Shown here in pieces: positions 8,702-16,793 of a stretch of DNA of 64,000 nucleotides. Below the pieces are notes generated by a model, which saw only the letters and a list, made by a program, of their open reading frames with translations, made no database searches and had not been told where the DNA came from. The first letter of the stretch is position 1. Every line of letters starts with the position of its first letter. Both the position numbers and the translations under genes were made by a program. The stretch is from positions 496,001-560,000 of the forward strand of contig NZ_QKRB01000044.1 of assembly GCF_003233845.1 (NCBI RefSeq), read 5' to 3'. The DNA comes from Paenibacillus sambharensis (GTDB lineage: Bacteria; Bacillota; Bacilli; Paenibacillales; Paenibacillaceae).

Positions 8702-8726
8702 GTCAAGGGGAGAAGGGTAGAGAAAC

Positions 8727-8758
8727 AGAGCTCCATTCCCCATAGGGAACAGAGCTCT
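8727..8758 (-). terminator. Perfect-arm hairpin after the old yellow enzyme gene
   Basis: AGAGCTC (8727-8733) pairs with GAGCTCT (8752-8758) and encloses TTCCC/GGGAA. On the minus strand it is followed by GTTTCTC, a weak U tract. It is the first of two hairpins after the minus-strand oxidoreductase. Confidence 0.55.
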
Positions 8759-8788
8759 TATATCACATGGCTTATGCCGCTGGCAGGC

Positions 8789-9913
8789 TTATACGCCCGG
8801 GAACCAGCCTGGAGTGTTGACGATTGCTTGCCAGAGCGGATCTGGAATAACCAACTCCTGCTGTTTATCCTTCTCGATGACGGTCCGGATTTCATTCTCC
8901 CTGCCAGACTGCACTTTTTCGGTCCAATCCGGGTCCATAATCAGCTCACGGCCGATGGCGAGCAGCGGAACACCGGTTTCCATTGCTTTAATCGCGTCAT
9001 CAGGGGTGAGGATGGAGCCGACGCCAATAACAGGTGCCCTGCTTCCGACAGTATCCAGCACAAGCTCAAGCCGGGTTTTATCGGTTACTGCGCTCCGCCT
9101 TGGCATGGAATCATACTCCATCAGCGAGATGTGCAGGTAATCCAGCTCCTTGTCTGCCAGCGTGTTCAGAAGAGCCAGCGTGTCATCCATCGTAATGCCC
9201 GGTGTCTCAGGCTCTTCAGGGGAGAAGCGGTAGCCCACGATGAATGGCTGCTTGGCGTGCTCGGCAACAATTCGTTTCACCTCATCCACAATCGCGAGCG
9301 GGAAGGCCATGCGCTTCTCAAGCGTTCCTCCCCAGCGGTCTTCCCGGCGGTTGGAATGCGGGGAGAAGAACTGCTGGATCAGGTAGCCGTTGGCACCATG
9401 GATTTCCACCCCGTCATAGCCTGCTTCAATCGCACGGCGGACAGCCTGGCCGAAGTCACGGATGATGGCTTCAATCTCCCAGTCATCAAGCTCCCTTGGC
9501 ACAATGTTAGGGTTCTGGTCGGAGCTTACCGCGCTTGCGCTGACAACATCGCTGCTTACGAGATCAGGCGGGCACATCCGGCCGCCATGGAAAATCTGCA
9601 GAATGGCTTTCGCGCCTTTGGACTTAATCGCGGAAGCAAGTCTTTTCAGGCTGGGAATCATGTCGTCGGAGACAGCGGAGAATTCCCCCTGGAAGCCCTT
9701 GCCGTTCGGTGTTGCGAATGTGCAAGCCGTAATGACCATGCCAGGCCCGCCCGAGCGGCGTTCATAGTATTCAATTTCCGCGTCTGACACCGTACCATCC
9801 GGATTAGACGAGAAATTCGTCATCGGTGCCATGACGATCCGGTTCTTCAGCTCGACACCGTTCAGCGTGAAGCCTTCGAACAGTGGAGCAAATTTCTGGT
9901 TCATTGACATCAT
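8789..9913 (-). CDS. Old yellow enzyme family NADH:flavin oxidoreductase
   Basis: TIM-barrel FMN ene-reductase of about 374 residues. Near the N-terminus is LKNRIVMAPMT; the catalytic segment is EIHGANGYLIQQFFSPHSN followed by RREDRWGG; the phosphate-binding end is near VGSILTPDDA and AIGRELIMDPDW. These features place it with the YqiG/NamA-like OYE enzymes that reduce activated alkenes and quinones using NAD(P)H. The frame is open to 9964, but GAGGAGG lies 5 bases before ATG 9913, which I take as the start. The upstream region has a 12-bp direct repeat and a CCGGTT/AACCGG dyad, suggesting a dedicated, probably electrophile-responsive regulator. Confidence 0.9.
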   Translation of the reverse strand: MMSMNQKFAPLFEGFTLNGVELKNRIVMAPMTNFSSNPDGTVSDAEIEYYERRSGGPGMVITACTFATPNGKGFQGEFSAVSDDMIPSLKRLASAIKSKGAKAILQIFHGGRMCPPDLVSSDVVSASAVSSDQNPNIVPRELDDWEIEAIIRDFGQAVRRAIEAGYDGVEIHGANGYLIQQFFSPHSNRREDRWGGTLEKRMAFPLAIVDEVKRIVAEHAKQPFIVGYRFSPEEPETPGITMDDTLALLNTLADKELDYLHISLMEYDSMPRRSAVTDKTRLELVLDTVGSRAPVIGVGSILTPDDAIKAMETGVPLLAIGRELIMDPDWTEKVQSGRENEIRTVIEKDKQQELVIPDPLWQAIVNTPGWFPGV

Positions 9914-9941
9914 AACAACCTCCTCAATAACGTTATGTACC

Positions 9942-10016
9942 CCGGTTAGCCAACCGGTACACAAATAAGCTCCTCACAACTGTAACATCGGCAATTACAT
10001 TTCGTCACAACTGTAA
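9942..10016. promoter_or_regulatory. Direct repeats and dyad upstream of the old yellow enzyme
   Basis: TCACAACTGTAA occurs at 9974-9985 and again at 10005-10016, 31 bp apart (three helical turns). The 5' untranslated region also has CCGGTT (9942-9947) facing AACCGG (9952-9957). The remaining bases up to 10226 are AT-rich and show no further gene. Confidence 0.5.
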
Positions 10017-10226
10017 TCATATCGTATACAATTTAATAAATCAAGCAGGTTAGGTAAAGTAAGTGTGTGCTCATGAATTGTATGGTGAATCGTGTTGTGC
10101 AGATCTAGGAGGAAAGACCTGTTTTGGTAACACAGGCAGGATTAGGATAGCCTTAAATCGAACAATTCATGTCGATATATTGTGCAATTATGACCTGCAT
10201 CAAGGGAAGGAAGGGAATGTAACCGG

Positions 10227-11498
10227 ATGAGAATGACACGAAAAACATGGCTGGCCTTTATGCTGTCAGTCTGCTTGCTTGCTGCAAGCTTGCCTGGCCA
10301 GGCACATGCCGCTTATGACTCGCAGTTTGTCGATCGTATAGCGGAGAAGTATGACAATCTTCAGAGTAAGTACCTGAAGCTCTATGAGAAGGACCTTGAC
10401 AGCATGGAAGAGGCCTACGAGACGTACCTGCAGGAGCAAAGTGCTGAACAGGAGAGGCTGAACCGGCTGCTGGAAGCAGATCTTGCCTATCTGTCAAAGC
10501 TCTTCGAAGAGGATTACGATCGTCTGAAGCAGGCTAACAGTTCCAATAACAATTACGACAGCCTCCTCAGGTCTTACCGCAATGATATGAACCCGAACTA
10601 TTCGTCCGGCGTCATGTGGGCATATGCCAATGAGAGCAATGAAAATTACAGCTCAAGCGCCCACTGGAAACTACATAACGAGATCAACCCGAACTACAGC
10701 TCAAGCGCGATGTGGAGCTATGGGAATGAGATCAACCCGAACTATTCGAGCAGTACGATGTGGTCCTATAAGAATGAGATGAATGAGAATTATTCGTCCA
10801 GCACGATGTGGAGACTGAAGAACGAATCCAATGTGAATTACTCCACAAGTACAATGTGGAATTACAAGCAGGGTTATCTGAGCCGGAGCGAAGCCGAGAA
10901 GAAGATCAATGCTATCTTGTCAGAAGGCGAAGAGAAGCTTGCGGGTATTCGAAGCAAGTCGCTGTCCAAGCTGGCGGCTGCACGGAAGACGGCGATGGCG
11001 GCCATCAGCGGCACGAAGCAGTCCGCTCTGGCGGCGATCCTGGACAAGCGGGAGAAGGCAGTGAAAGAGCTGAACACCATCCGCACCAAGATAACGGGAG
11101 AGCCCCTGCCTGTAAAATCGCTCGTCCTAAATCTTGACAGCATCAAGGTATATATTGATGGCGAGCTGCAGCAGTTTGAGCAGCCGCCGATGCTGGTCAG
11201 CGGCAGCACGATGGTGCCGATGCGGGCGATTTTCGAGCGCTTGGGTGCTGAAGTAACCTATACAGCTGCTACAAAGACTGTTAAGGCGAGCAAGGGGGCA
11301 ACGAGCATCAGTCTGAAGCTGGGCAGCAAACAGGCGGCAGTCAACGGCCAGTCGGTACAGCTTGGGGCGGCGGCCCGGTCCGTAAACGGCCACACGATGG
11401 TTCCGCTCCGGTTCATCAGCGAGGCACTCGGAGCCGGCGTGGAGTGGGATAAGAGTACGATGACGGTAACCATTACAACCAAGCCATCGGCACAGTAA
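10227..11498 (+). CDS. Secreted protein with 16-residue repeats and copper amine oxidase N-terminal-like domain
   Basis: 423 residues with a Sec signal peptide (basic start, hydrophobic core, cleavage near QAHAAYD). Order: charged coiled-coil-like region (about 35-110); six tandem 16-residue repeats of consensus NExNxNYSSSxMWxY (118-213); Lys/Ala-rich helices (214-290); and a C-terminal domain with two YVDGELQ/MVPMRAIFERLGAEV and MVPLRFISEALGAGVEW units (about 300-420), typical of the Cu_amine_oxidN1 family common in Paenibacillus cell-surface proteins. No enzymatic domain is present; a cell-wall or matrix role is inferred. AAGGAAGGG lies about 11 bases before the ATG. The gene is monocistronic with a strong terminator. 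Confidence 0.85.
   Translation: MRMTRKTWLAFMLSVCLLAASLPGQAHAAYDSQFVDRIAEKYDNLQSKYLKLYEKDLDSMEEAYETYLQEQSAEQERLNRLLEADLAYLSKLFEEDYDRLKQANSSNNNYDSLLRSYRNDMNPNYSSGVMWAYANESNENYSSSAHWKLHNEINPNYSSSAMWSYGNEINPNYSSSTMWSYKNEMNENYSSSTMWRLKNESNVNYSTSTMWNYKQGYLSRSEAEKKINAILSEGEEKLAGIRSKSLSKLAAARKTAMAAISGTKQSALAAILDKREKAVKELNTIRTKITGEPLPVKSLVLNLDSIKVYIDGELQQFEQPPMLVSGSTMVPMRAIFERLGAEVTYTAATKTVKASKGATSISLKLGSKQAAVNGQSVQLGAAARSVNGHTMVPLRFISEALGAGVEWDKSTMTVTITTKPSAQ
10578..10865 (+). repeat. Six tandem 48-bp in-frame coding repeats
   Basis: Six consecutive 48-bp units encode the 16-residue motif with invariant NYS and W positions (for example NEINPNYSSSAMWSY). The DNA copies have diverged at third positions, so the periodicity is clearest in protein. 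Confidence 0.85.
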
Positions 11499-11510
11499 CC
11501 GGTGCAAGAA

Positions 11511-11563
11511 AAGAAGGCTGGCTCAACAAGGCAATACATGCCTTGATGAGCTGGCCTTCTTGC
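11511..11563. terminator. Bidirectional terminator
   Basis: AAGAAGGC (from 11511) pairs with GCCTTCTT (to 11561), with a second inner stem AGGCA/TGCCT. It lies between the convergent repeat-protein gene and the glycosyltransferase gene. Confidence 0.75.
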
Positions 11564-11566
11564 TGT

Positions 11567-12667
11567 TCAGCGGCCCAGTGCGGCCAGCCGTTTCTTCATA
11601 CGAAGCCCGGCGGCTTCGGGCGAGAAGTCGCGGTGGATTGCCATACGGCCTTTGGCGGCAAGGGCCCGCCGCCATATACGGTCCGAGACGAGCCGCCGCA
11701 TATAGTGGGCTGCATGCTCGATGTCTGGTTCCGCCCAAATCTGATGGCGCTTATACGGCCCGTAATCTCTGCCGACGCGGACAAGCTTGTAATTGACGGG
11801 ACAGGAATTGCCCGTGTTCATGAAGGTCATGTTACCGGACCAGCCGGTCGCGATAACAGGCTTGCCGAGATACATTGCTTCTGCAAGCGGCAGGCCGAAG
11901 CCTTCAGAGCGGTGCAGAGAAACGACGCTGTCAACCGCCATAATAAGGCTGTTGACTTCATAGCGGCTGAGTGTACGGTCAAGTAGGTGGATGTTCGGCC
12001 GCCCGTTTATCTTCGAGAGCAGCCGCTTCATGTCATCGGGTGACTGGTCGGCATGATTGATCTTAATGACAAGCGCAGCCGAACGGTCTTCCGGCTGGAA
12101 GGCCCGCAGGAAGGCTTCGATGGCTGCTGCCGGGTTCTTGCGCTCCTGAAAGCTCAGCATGTCGTACATAACCAGGAATAGGAAGGTGTGGTCTGGCAGT
12201 CCGAAATAGCTTCGCTTCAGCTGCTCCGGAATATCAACCTGGACACCATGGGGCATCAGTGTGACCGGCACGGGTGATTTGGGAGCCAGACTGTCACGGA
12301 CAAAGATGGAAGGAGCCCACACTTCATTCACAACCTTGAAGCTGGGCAGCCAGAAGTCAGGAAACTCAGGCAGTTCCCAATGCCAGTAACCGATGAAGTA
12401 GTCCGCAGATGTCCAGAGCTCGGGATCAAGCTGATGCAGCACCGGCATTTGGTCAGCGTTGACATGAAAGACGGAGGTGCGGTATACCGGCTTAGAAATC
12501 AAGTGATGGGACCAGGACTGGTCTTCTGACCGGGAAATATTGCCCCTTGTCACCTTGACGATGCTGAAGGGGATGTCGGCAGCCTTCATTGCTCGGGCGG
12601 CAAGCCTGCAGGATTCACCGACCCCGGTCTCCGCTTCCGCATAGCCGACAAGGTTAATGCCGTTCAT
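11567..12667 (-). CDS. Glycosyltransferase family 4
   Basis: GT-B fold retaining glycosyltransferase of 366 residues. The N-terminus (INLVGYAEAETGVGESCRLAARAM) resembles the acceptor-domain glycine-rich loop of GT4 enzymes; the C-terminal half has the donor-binding SEGFGLPLAEAMYLGKPVIA, with the characteristic EGFGLPxxEAM acidic motif. Cytoplasmic. It is the last gene of the minus-strand manC operon, 13 bp after the dehydratase gene, so its donor may well be a GDP sugar; this is inferred from context. Confidence 0.9.
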   Translation of the reverse strand: MNGINLVGYAEAETGVGESCRLAARAMKAADIPFSIVKVTRGNISRSEDQSWSHHLISKPVYRTSVFHVNADQMPVLHQLDPELWTSADYFIGYWHWELPEFPDFWLPSFKVVNEVWAPSIFVRDSLAPKSPVPVTLMPHGVQVDIPEQLKRSYFGLPDHTFLFLVMYDMLSFQERKNPAAAIEAFLRAFQPEDRSAALVIKINHADQSPDDMKRLLSKINGRPNIHLLDRTLSRYEVNSLIMAVDSVVSLHRSEGFGLPLAEAMYLGKPVIATGWSGNMTFMNTGNSCPVNYKLVRVGRDYGPYKRHQIWAEPDIEHAAHYMRRLVSDRIWRRALAAKGRMAIHRDFSPEAAGLRMKKRLAALGR

Positions 12668-12680
12668 CTGTCTTCACTCC

Positions 12681-13661
12681 TTAGGCCTGCGGAGCCTCGC
12701 CGGGAGTGCGGAGCTCTGCGCGCCAATAGTTCAGCAGGTCCTTCATTGTGGTTTCAAACGGGATTTCCGGCCTCCAGCCGGTTTGGGTGCTGAATTTGCC
12801 GGCATCTCCGAGCAGAATCTCCACATCGGAAGGGCGCAGTCTTGCCGGATCGGTCTCGATTTTGATGCTGTGGCCGGATAGGGACAGCAGCAGCTGAAGC
12901 ATGTCGGATATTTTATAGGCTGTGCCGGAAGCAATATTGTACGTCTCTCCGGGCTCTCCCTTCTCAAGCGCCAGCCAGTAAGCTCTCACTACATCCCGCA
13001 CGTCGGTAAAGTCACGCTTGGCTTCCAGATTGCCGACATGGATAACGGGCGGTCGAAGGCCAAGCTCAATCTCGGCAATCTGCTTGGCGAAGTTCGATGT
13101 TACGAAGTTCTCGCCCCTGCGCGGGCCCGTGTGATTGAAGGTGCGCGTACGGATGACATGCAGGCCGTAGCTCTCATGATACTGGTAGCCCAGATAATCC
13201 TGCGCGACCTTGCTCACCGCATACGGGCTTAGCGGCCGCAGCGGATTCGTTTCCTTAATCGGTGTCTCCTCCGGATGTACCAGGCCGTACTCCTCGCTGG
13301 AGCAGGCAATCAGAATTTTGCTCGAGAGGCCCTGTTTGCGCACGGCTTCGAACAGATTAACCTGGCCGGCAATATTGTTCACCAGCGTCTCGGTTGGCGA
13401 ATTCCAGGAGGTCGGAACGAAGCTCTGGGCGGCAAGGTGGAAAATCAGGTCCGGCTGGACCGATTGAATCATCTGACTGACTGAATGAGGGTCTTTCAGC
13501 TCGCATTCGGTCAGGTGAATGCTGGACTGCAGATGCTGAATGTGATTCATACGGCTGCGCAGCCGGTAGCTTCCGTGAACTTCGATCTGCCCTTTGGCCA
13601 GCAAATATTCGGCGAGATGGCTGCCGACAAAGCCTGTAATACCGGTAATAAGTGCTTTCAT
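12681..13661 (-). CDS. gmd: GDP-mannose 4,6-dehydratase-like SDR
   Basis: Extended short-chain dehydrogenase/reductase of 326 residues with NAD(P)-binding GITGFVGSHL, the active-site segment ACSSEEYG and catalytic YAVSK. The SxE pair before YG resembles Gmd-type dehydratases, in which Glu acts in the elimination, more than Rmd-type reductases. It is, however, shorter than E. coli Gmd, so GDP-4-keto-6-deoxymannose reductase is an alternative. Either way it makes a GDP-6-deoxyhexose precursor from the product of the adjacent manC. Start and stop are coupled to neighbours: a 4-bp overlap with the upstream GT4 gene. Confidence 0.82.
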   Translation of the reverse strand: MKALITGITGFVGSHLAEYLLAKGQIEVHGSYRLRSRMNHIQHLQSSIHLTECELKDPHSVSQMIQSVQPDLIFHLAAQSFVPTSWNSPTETLVNNIAGQVNLFEAVRKQGLSSKILIACSSEEYGLVHPEETPIKETNPLRPLSPYAVSKVAQDYLGYQYHESYGLHVIRTRTFNHTGPRRGENFVTSNFAKQIAEIELGLRPPVIHVGNLEAKRDFTDVRDVVRAYWLALEKGEPGETYNIASGTAYKISDMLQLLLSLSGHSIKIETDPARLRPSDVEILLGDAGKFSTQTGWRPEIPFETTMKDLLNYWRAELRTPGEAPQA

Positions 13662-14707
13662 CCTCCAAATTCCTCCCTATCAATATTGCTGGCGAGAGCC
13701 GTATCCAGCTTTGCCAGGACAGCTGGCCAATTGTACTGACGCGCTGTCTGTACGGCGTTAGCTGCAAGATATTCGGCAAGGCGCGGGTCACACAGAACTC
13801 TCTCTATAGCACGCGCTGCTGCTTCGGCATCGTCCTTGTCAACGAGCAGGCAGTTCCAGCCATCCAAGCAGAACTCCTCATTGCCTTCGGCTTTGGTACA
13901 GACAACAGGCGTACCGCAGGCCATAGCTTCCAGCATTGGCAGGCCAAAGCCTTCATGCCGGGAGGTCTGCACAAATACGCCGCTGGCCTTATATATGGCG
14001 GCTACTTCCCGGTCATCAGGTGCCTGAACATGCCGGTGAGGCAGTGCAGGCAGCCGCTCGGCTTCCGTTCCGTAGGTAAGGAATTGAATGCCGGGCATCC
14101 TGCGGTGAACGAGCTGGACAGCCTCCCGGGTGACCGAATAGCCTTTGAGGGGCTGGCTTTGGCGGCTGCAGGCGGCAATCTGGTTGGGATTATGCGCAGC
14201 ATCTCGCCGCGAAGGGCTGAACAGCCCCTGGTCGATAGCGATCGAGATGCAGGCAGCCCGCTGGCCAAATCGGCTGAACAGCTGTTCTTCGACCCATGAC
14301 GAAATCGTCAGGTAGTTCATAGGCAGCCGGTAAGTAGCCAGAACCTGTTCGCGGATATCCGGCCGGTCCGGATCCTGGTAATAATACTCCTCAATATCCT
14401 GTACCAGGTAGTAGGGTGTGCCTCTGCCTCCACGCCTCGGGTCACAGCTGGACCATACAACCGGCGCGGTACGCCACCAGGTAGCCACCTTCAGGGCATC
14501 CTGTCTGCGGAGTTCACGCTCAAGATGATGATAATTCGGGAACTGCCGCAGCGGAGCGGCAAGAGGAAACCAGCGGGGAAGGCCTCCAAGCGCGTATATT
14601 TCGGTCTGATAACCGCACAAGGCCAGACGATCCGCCAGCTCGAAGACATTCTTGATGCCCCCGGCAAGGCCTGTTGTTTCCAATACGAAAATGATACGCG
14701 CCTTCAT
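13658..14707 (-). CDS. Glycosyltransferase family 4
   Basis: 349-residue GT4 enzyme with the acceptor-side TTGLAGGIKNVFELADRL and the donor-side HEGFGLPMLEAMACGTPVVC. It resembles rhamnosyl/mannosyltransferases that build surface polysaccharides. It overlaps manC upstream (14704-14707) and gmd downstream (13658-13661) by 4 bp each, so translation is coupled through the three genes. Confidence 0.9.
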   Translation of the reverse strand: MKARIIFVLETTGLAGGIKNVFELADRLALCGYQTEIYALGGLPRWFPLAAPLRQFPNYHHLERELRRQDALKVATWWRTAPVVWSSCDPRRGGRGTPYYLVQDIEEYYYQDPDRPDIREQVLATYRLPMNYLTISSWVEEQLFSRFGQRAACISIAIDQGLFSPSRRDAAHNPNQIAACSRQSQPLKGYSVTREAVQLVHRRMPGIQFLTYGTEAERLPALPHRHVQAPDDREVAAIYKASGVFVQTSRHEGFGLPMLEAMACGTPVVCTKAEGNEEFCLDGWNCLLVDKDDAEAAARAIERVLCDPRLAEYLAANAVQTARQYNWPAVLAKLDTALASNIDREEFGG

Positions 14708-15789
14708 AGCGATTCTTCTTTCGCGCTGTTGCGCACGCTCTCCAGATGGTGACGGATATCCTGGAGCCGGCTCTTATGGCAGATCAGAATGGCCGTATCC
14801 GTGTTCACAATGATAAGGTCCTTGAGACCGACCGTGGCGATAAGGGTATCCGTATCGTTGAAGATCGTACAGTTATCCGTCTCGGAACCGCCGTGCTTCC
14901 CGTAAATCACATTGCCGGAGGTATCACCCGGACTGATCCGTTCCAGGGCTCCCCAGCTGCCAAGGTCATCCCACTTGAAATGAACCGGCAGCATGAAGAT
15001 GGAGGAGCACTTCTCTATGACGCCATAGTCGATAGACTGTTTCTCCAGCTGTTCGTACATCTTGCTGATCGATAGAGAAGCTGGCGTCTGTCCAGGAAGA
15101 GGAAGATTCCGGATATGTTGAAGGGTCTGATACAGCCGGGGCATGTGTTCTGCCATCAGCTTTAGAATGGTCGCTGCTTTCCATATATATGTTCCGCTGT
15201 TCCAGTAGTGCCTGCCATCGGCATAAATCTGCTTGGCGACTGGCAGTGGAGGCTTCTCCGTAAAGCCGGCTGCCGGAATAAATCCGCCGGGTGCCATATC
15301 CGGCGGAACAGGCCCGGCCTTGATATACCCGAGCCCTGTATCAGGGCGATCCGGCTGAATGCCCAGTGTAACAACCCGCTGTCCTTCAGCTGCGAAACCG
15401 GCCGCTTGTTTAAGCGCCGCCGTGTAGGCTGCATTATCGCCAATATACTGGTCTGCGGGCAGCGTGATTAAGACAGGATCCTGGCCTTCATCCAGCAGAC
15501 GGATTGCTGCAAGTCCGATTGCCGCTGCTGTATCCCGGGCCGCGGGCTCAATAATTATCTGATGACCGGGCAGCTGAGGGAGCTGCCTGCTGACAAGAGG
15601 GACGTATGGCTGCAGGGTAACGACATAAATATCTTCGGGCGGCAGCAGCTGCAGGAGACGCTGGTAGGTTGCCTGCAGCATGGTCTTCTCCTCCAGGACG
15701 GCGAGAAACTGCTTGGGCCGTTCGCTGCTGCTGTAAGGCCAGAATCTGGTGCCCTGCCCCCCGGCAAGGATGACTGCTTTCACATTCAC
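14704..15789 (-). CDS. manC: Mannose-1-phosphate guanylyltransferase
   Basis: Makes GDP-mannose from mannose-1-phosphate and GTP. About 361 residues, so only the nucleotidyltransferase and beta-helix part, without the phosphomannose isomerase domain of longer homologues. Motifs are LAGGQGTRFWP at the N-terminus, ERPKQF, PADQYI, GFTEKP and WNSGTYIW. The frame opens at TTG 15795, but AGGGGG is too close to it; GTG 15789 has better spacing and gives MNVKAVILAGG. It is the first gene of the operon manC-GT4-gmd-GT4. An inverted repeat CCATAAG/CTTATGG lies just upstream (about 15808-15833). Confidence 0.92.
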   Translation of the reverse strand: MNVKAVILAGGQGTRFWPYSSSERPKQFLAVLEEKTMLQATYQRLLQLLPPEDIYVVTLQPYVPLVSRQLPQLPGHQIIIEPAARDTAAAIGLAAIRLLDEGQDPVLITLPADQYIGDNAAYTAALKQAAGFAAEGQRVVTLGIQPDRPDTGLGYIKAGPVPPDMAPGGFIPAAGFTEKPPLPVAKQIYADGRHYWNSGTYIWKAATILKLMAEHMPRLYQTLQHIRNLPLPGQTPASLSISKMYEQLEKQSIDYGVIEKCSSIFMLPVHFKWDDLGSWGALERISPGDTSGNVIYGKHGGSETDNCTIFNDTDTLIATVGLKDLIIVNTDTAILICHKSRLQDIRHHLESVRNSAKEESL

Positions 15790-15972
15790 GCTCAAGTCCC
15801 CCTAACCCATAAGTAGACTCTTCTTAGCTTATGGATGATCTCGACGGGGAGGCACGGCTTCTGACATTGGCCGTACTTGAGATAGGCACTTTCCCTATCT
15901 TTACGGGAGACGAGTTGCCTGAGTCGGGCGGGCTACATACGTTGCTACATATCAAACATGAGGGGTGAGCAT

Positions 15973-16575
15973 GTGGAGGCCTTGGAGAGTACGGTTAGAA
16001 GTCTTAATGAGAGACTTAATGCACTCGCTAACTTAGTGAATGAGCTGATGGTTAATGTAAGCCTGATCCGCGAGCAGGTGGAGGAAGTCACCACGAATCT
16101 TGGCAGCCTTACGAGCCAGGTCAGCTATCTGAATACTGCGGTAGGCGAGCTGCAGAGTTCGGCTGTGCAGACGAACACGGCAATCGGCGACCTGCAGAAC
16201 CTGGCATCGCAGAACAATACTGAACTAAATGCGCTTGGGATTCAAGTTAACCAGCTTGCAACGAATCTGGGCTCGCTTCAAAGCGAAGTGGAGCAGTACG
16301 ATACGGCGATTGATACCCTTACGAGCCGGCTGGCATCGGTAACGGCTTCACTTGCGACTGTGCAGGCTGAATTGAACCAGCTGACGGCACCTATAAGGGC
16401 AGTCCGTGAGCAGCTGACCCAATTAAATGGCAGCACGGTTACAATCGACACGGATGCCGGCACCATTACAGGTGAAGTCATTTCAGTCGGTACGGACTAC
16501 GTGGAGATAGAAGAACCGTCGGGGGCAATCGTACTTATTCCGCTGTCCAATATCAATCTGGTTGACGCAGCCTAA
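15973..16575 (+). CDS. Coiled-coil protein with DUF2642-like C-terminal domain
   Basis: About 200 residues. Residues 1-150 are heptad-rich (repeated LxxLxxQV and LxSLxS spacing), predicting a long coiled coil with Asn/Thr-rich registers. The last 45 residues (STVTIDTDAGTITGEVISVG onward) form a small beta domain like the DUF2642/YuzF proteins associated with spores. There is no signal peptide and no cysteine. An in-frame ATG at 15958 lacks a ribosome binding site; AGGGGTGA (15961-15968) points to GTG 15973. The next gene, 17 bp downstream, is another DUF2642-like protein, and the surroundings are glycosyltransferases. A spore-surface scaffold is a reasonable but unproven role. Confidence 0.72.
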   Translation: MEALESTVRSLNERLNALANLVNELMVNVSLIREQVEEVTTNLGSLTSQVSYLNTAVGELQSSAVQTNTAIGDLQNLASQNNTELNALGIQVNQLATNLGSLQSEVEQYDTAIDTLTSRLASVTASLATVQAELNQLTAPIRAVREQLTQLNGSTVTIDTDAGTITGEVISVGTDYVEIEEPSGAIVLIPLSNINLVDAA

Positions 16576-16592
16576 GAAGGGAGGAAGCCATT

Positions 16593-16793
16593 GTGAATTT
16601 TCAACAAGCACTGCAGCAGTATATTGGCCGCACGATTGAGGTGCTGACGGTTGGCAGCCTGCTAACCGGTACATTACTTCGGGTAGGGGAAGGCTTTCTG
16701 GTCCTTCGCACCTCCAGCAACTACTACAATCCGGTAGAAGGAGACGTAACAGTCTTCTTCACGAATATTGAGTTTGTCCGTGTACTGCCTTAA
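16593..16793 (+). CDS. Small DUF2642-like protein
   Basis: 66 residues: one helix (FQQALQQYIGRTIEV) followed by an Sm-like beta region with TGTLLRVGEGFLVLRT. It resembles the C-terminal domain of the preceding coiled-coil protein and the DUF2642 family, several of which are spore-associated. The start is GTG, with GGGAGG nine bases upstream. Its stop overlaps the stop of the convergent GT2 gene. Confidence 0.7.
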   Translation: MNFQQALQQYIGRTIEVLTVGSLLTGTLLRVGEGFLVLRTSSNYYNPVEGDVTVFFTNIEFVRVLP

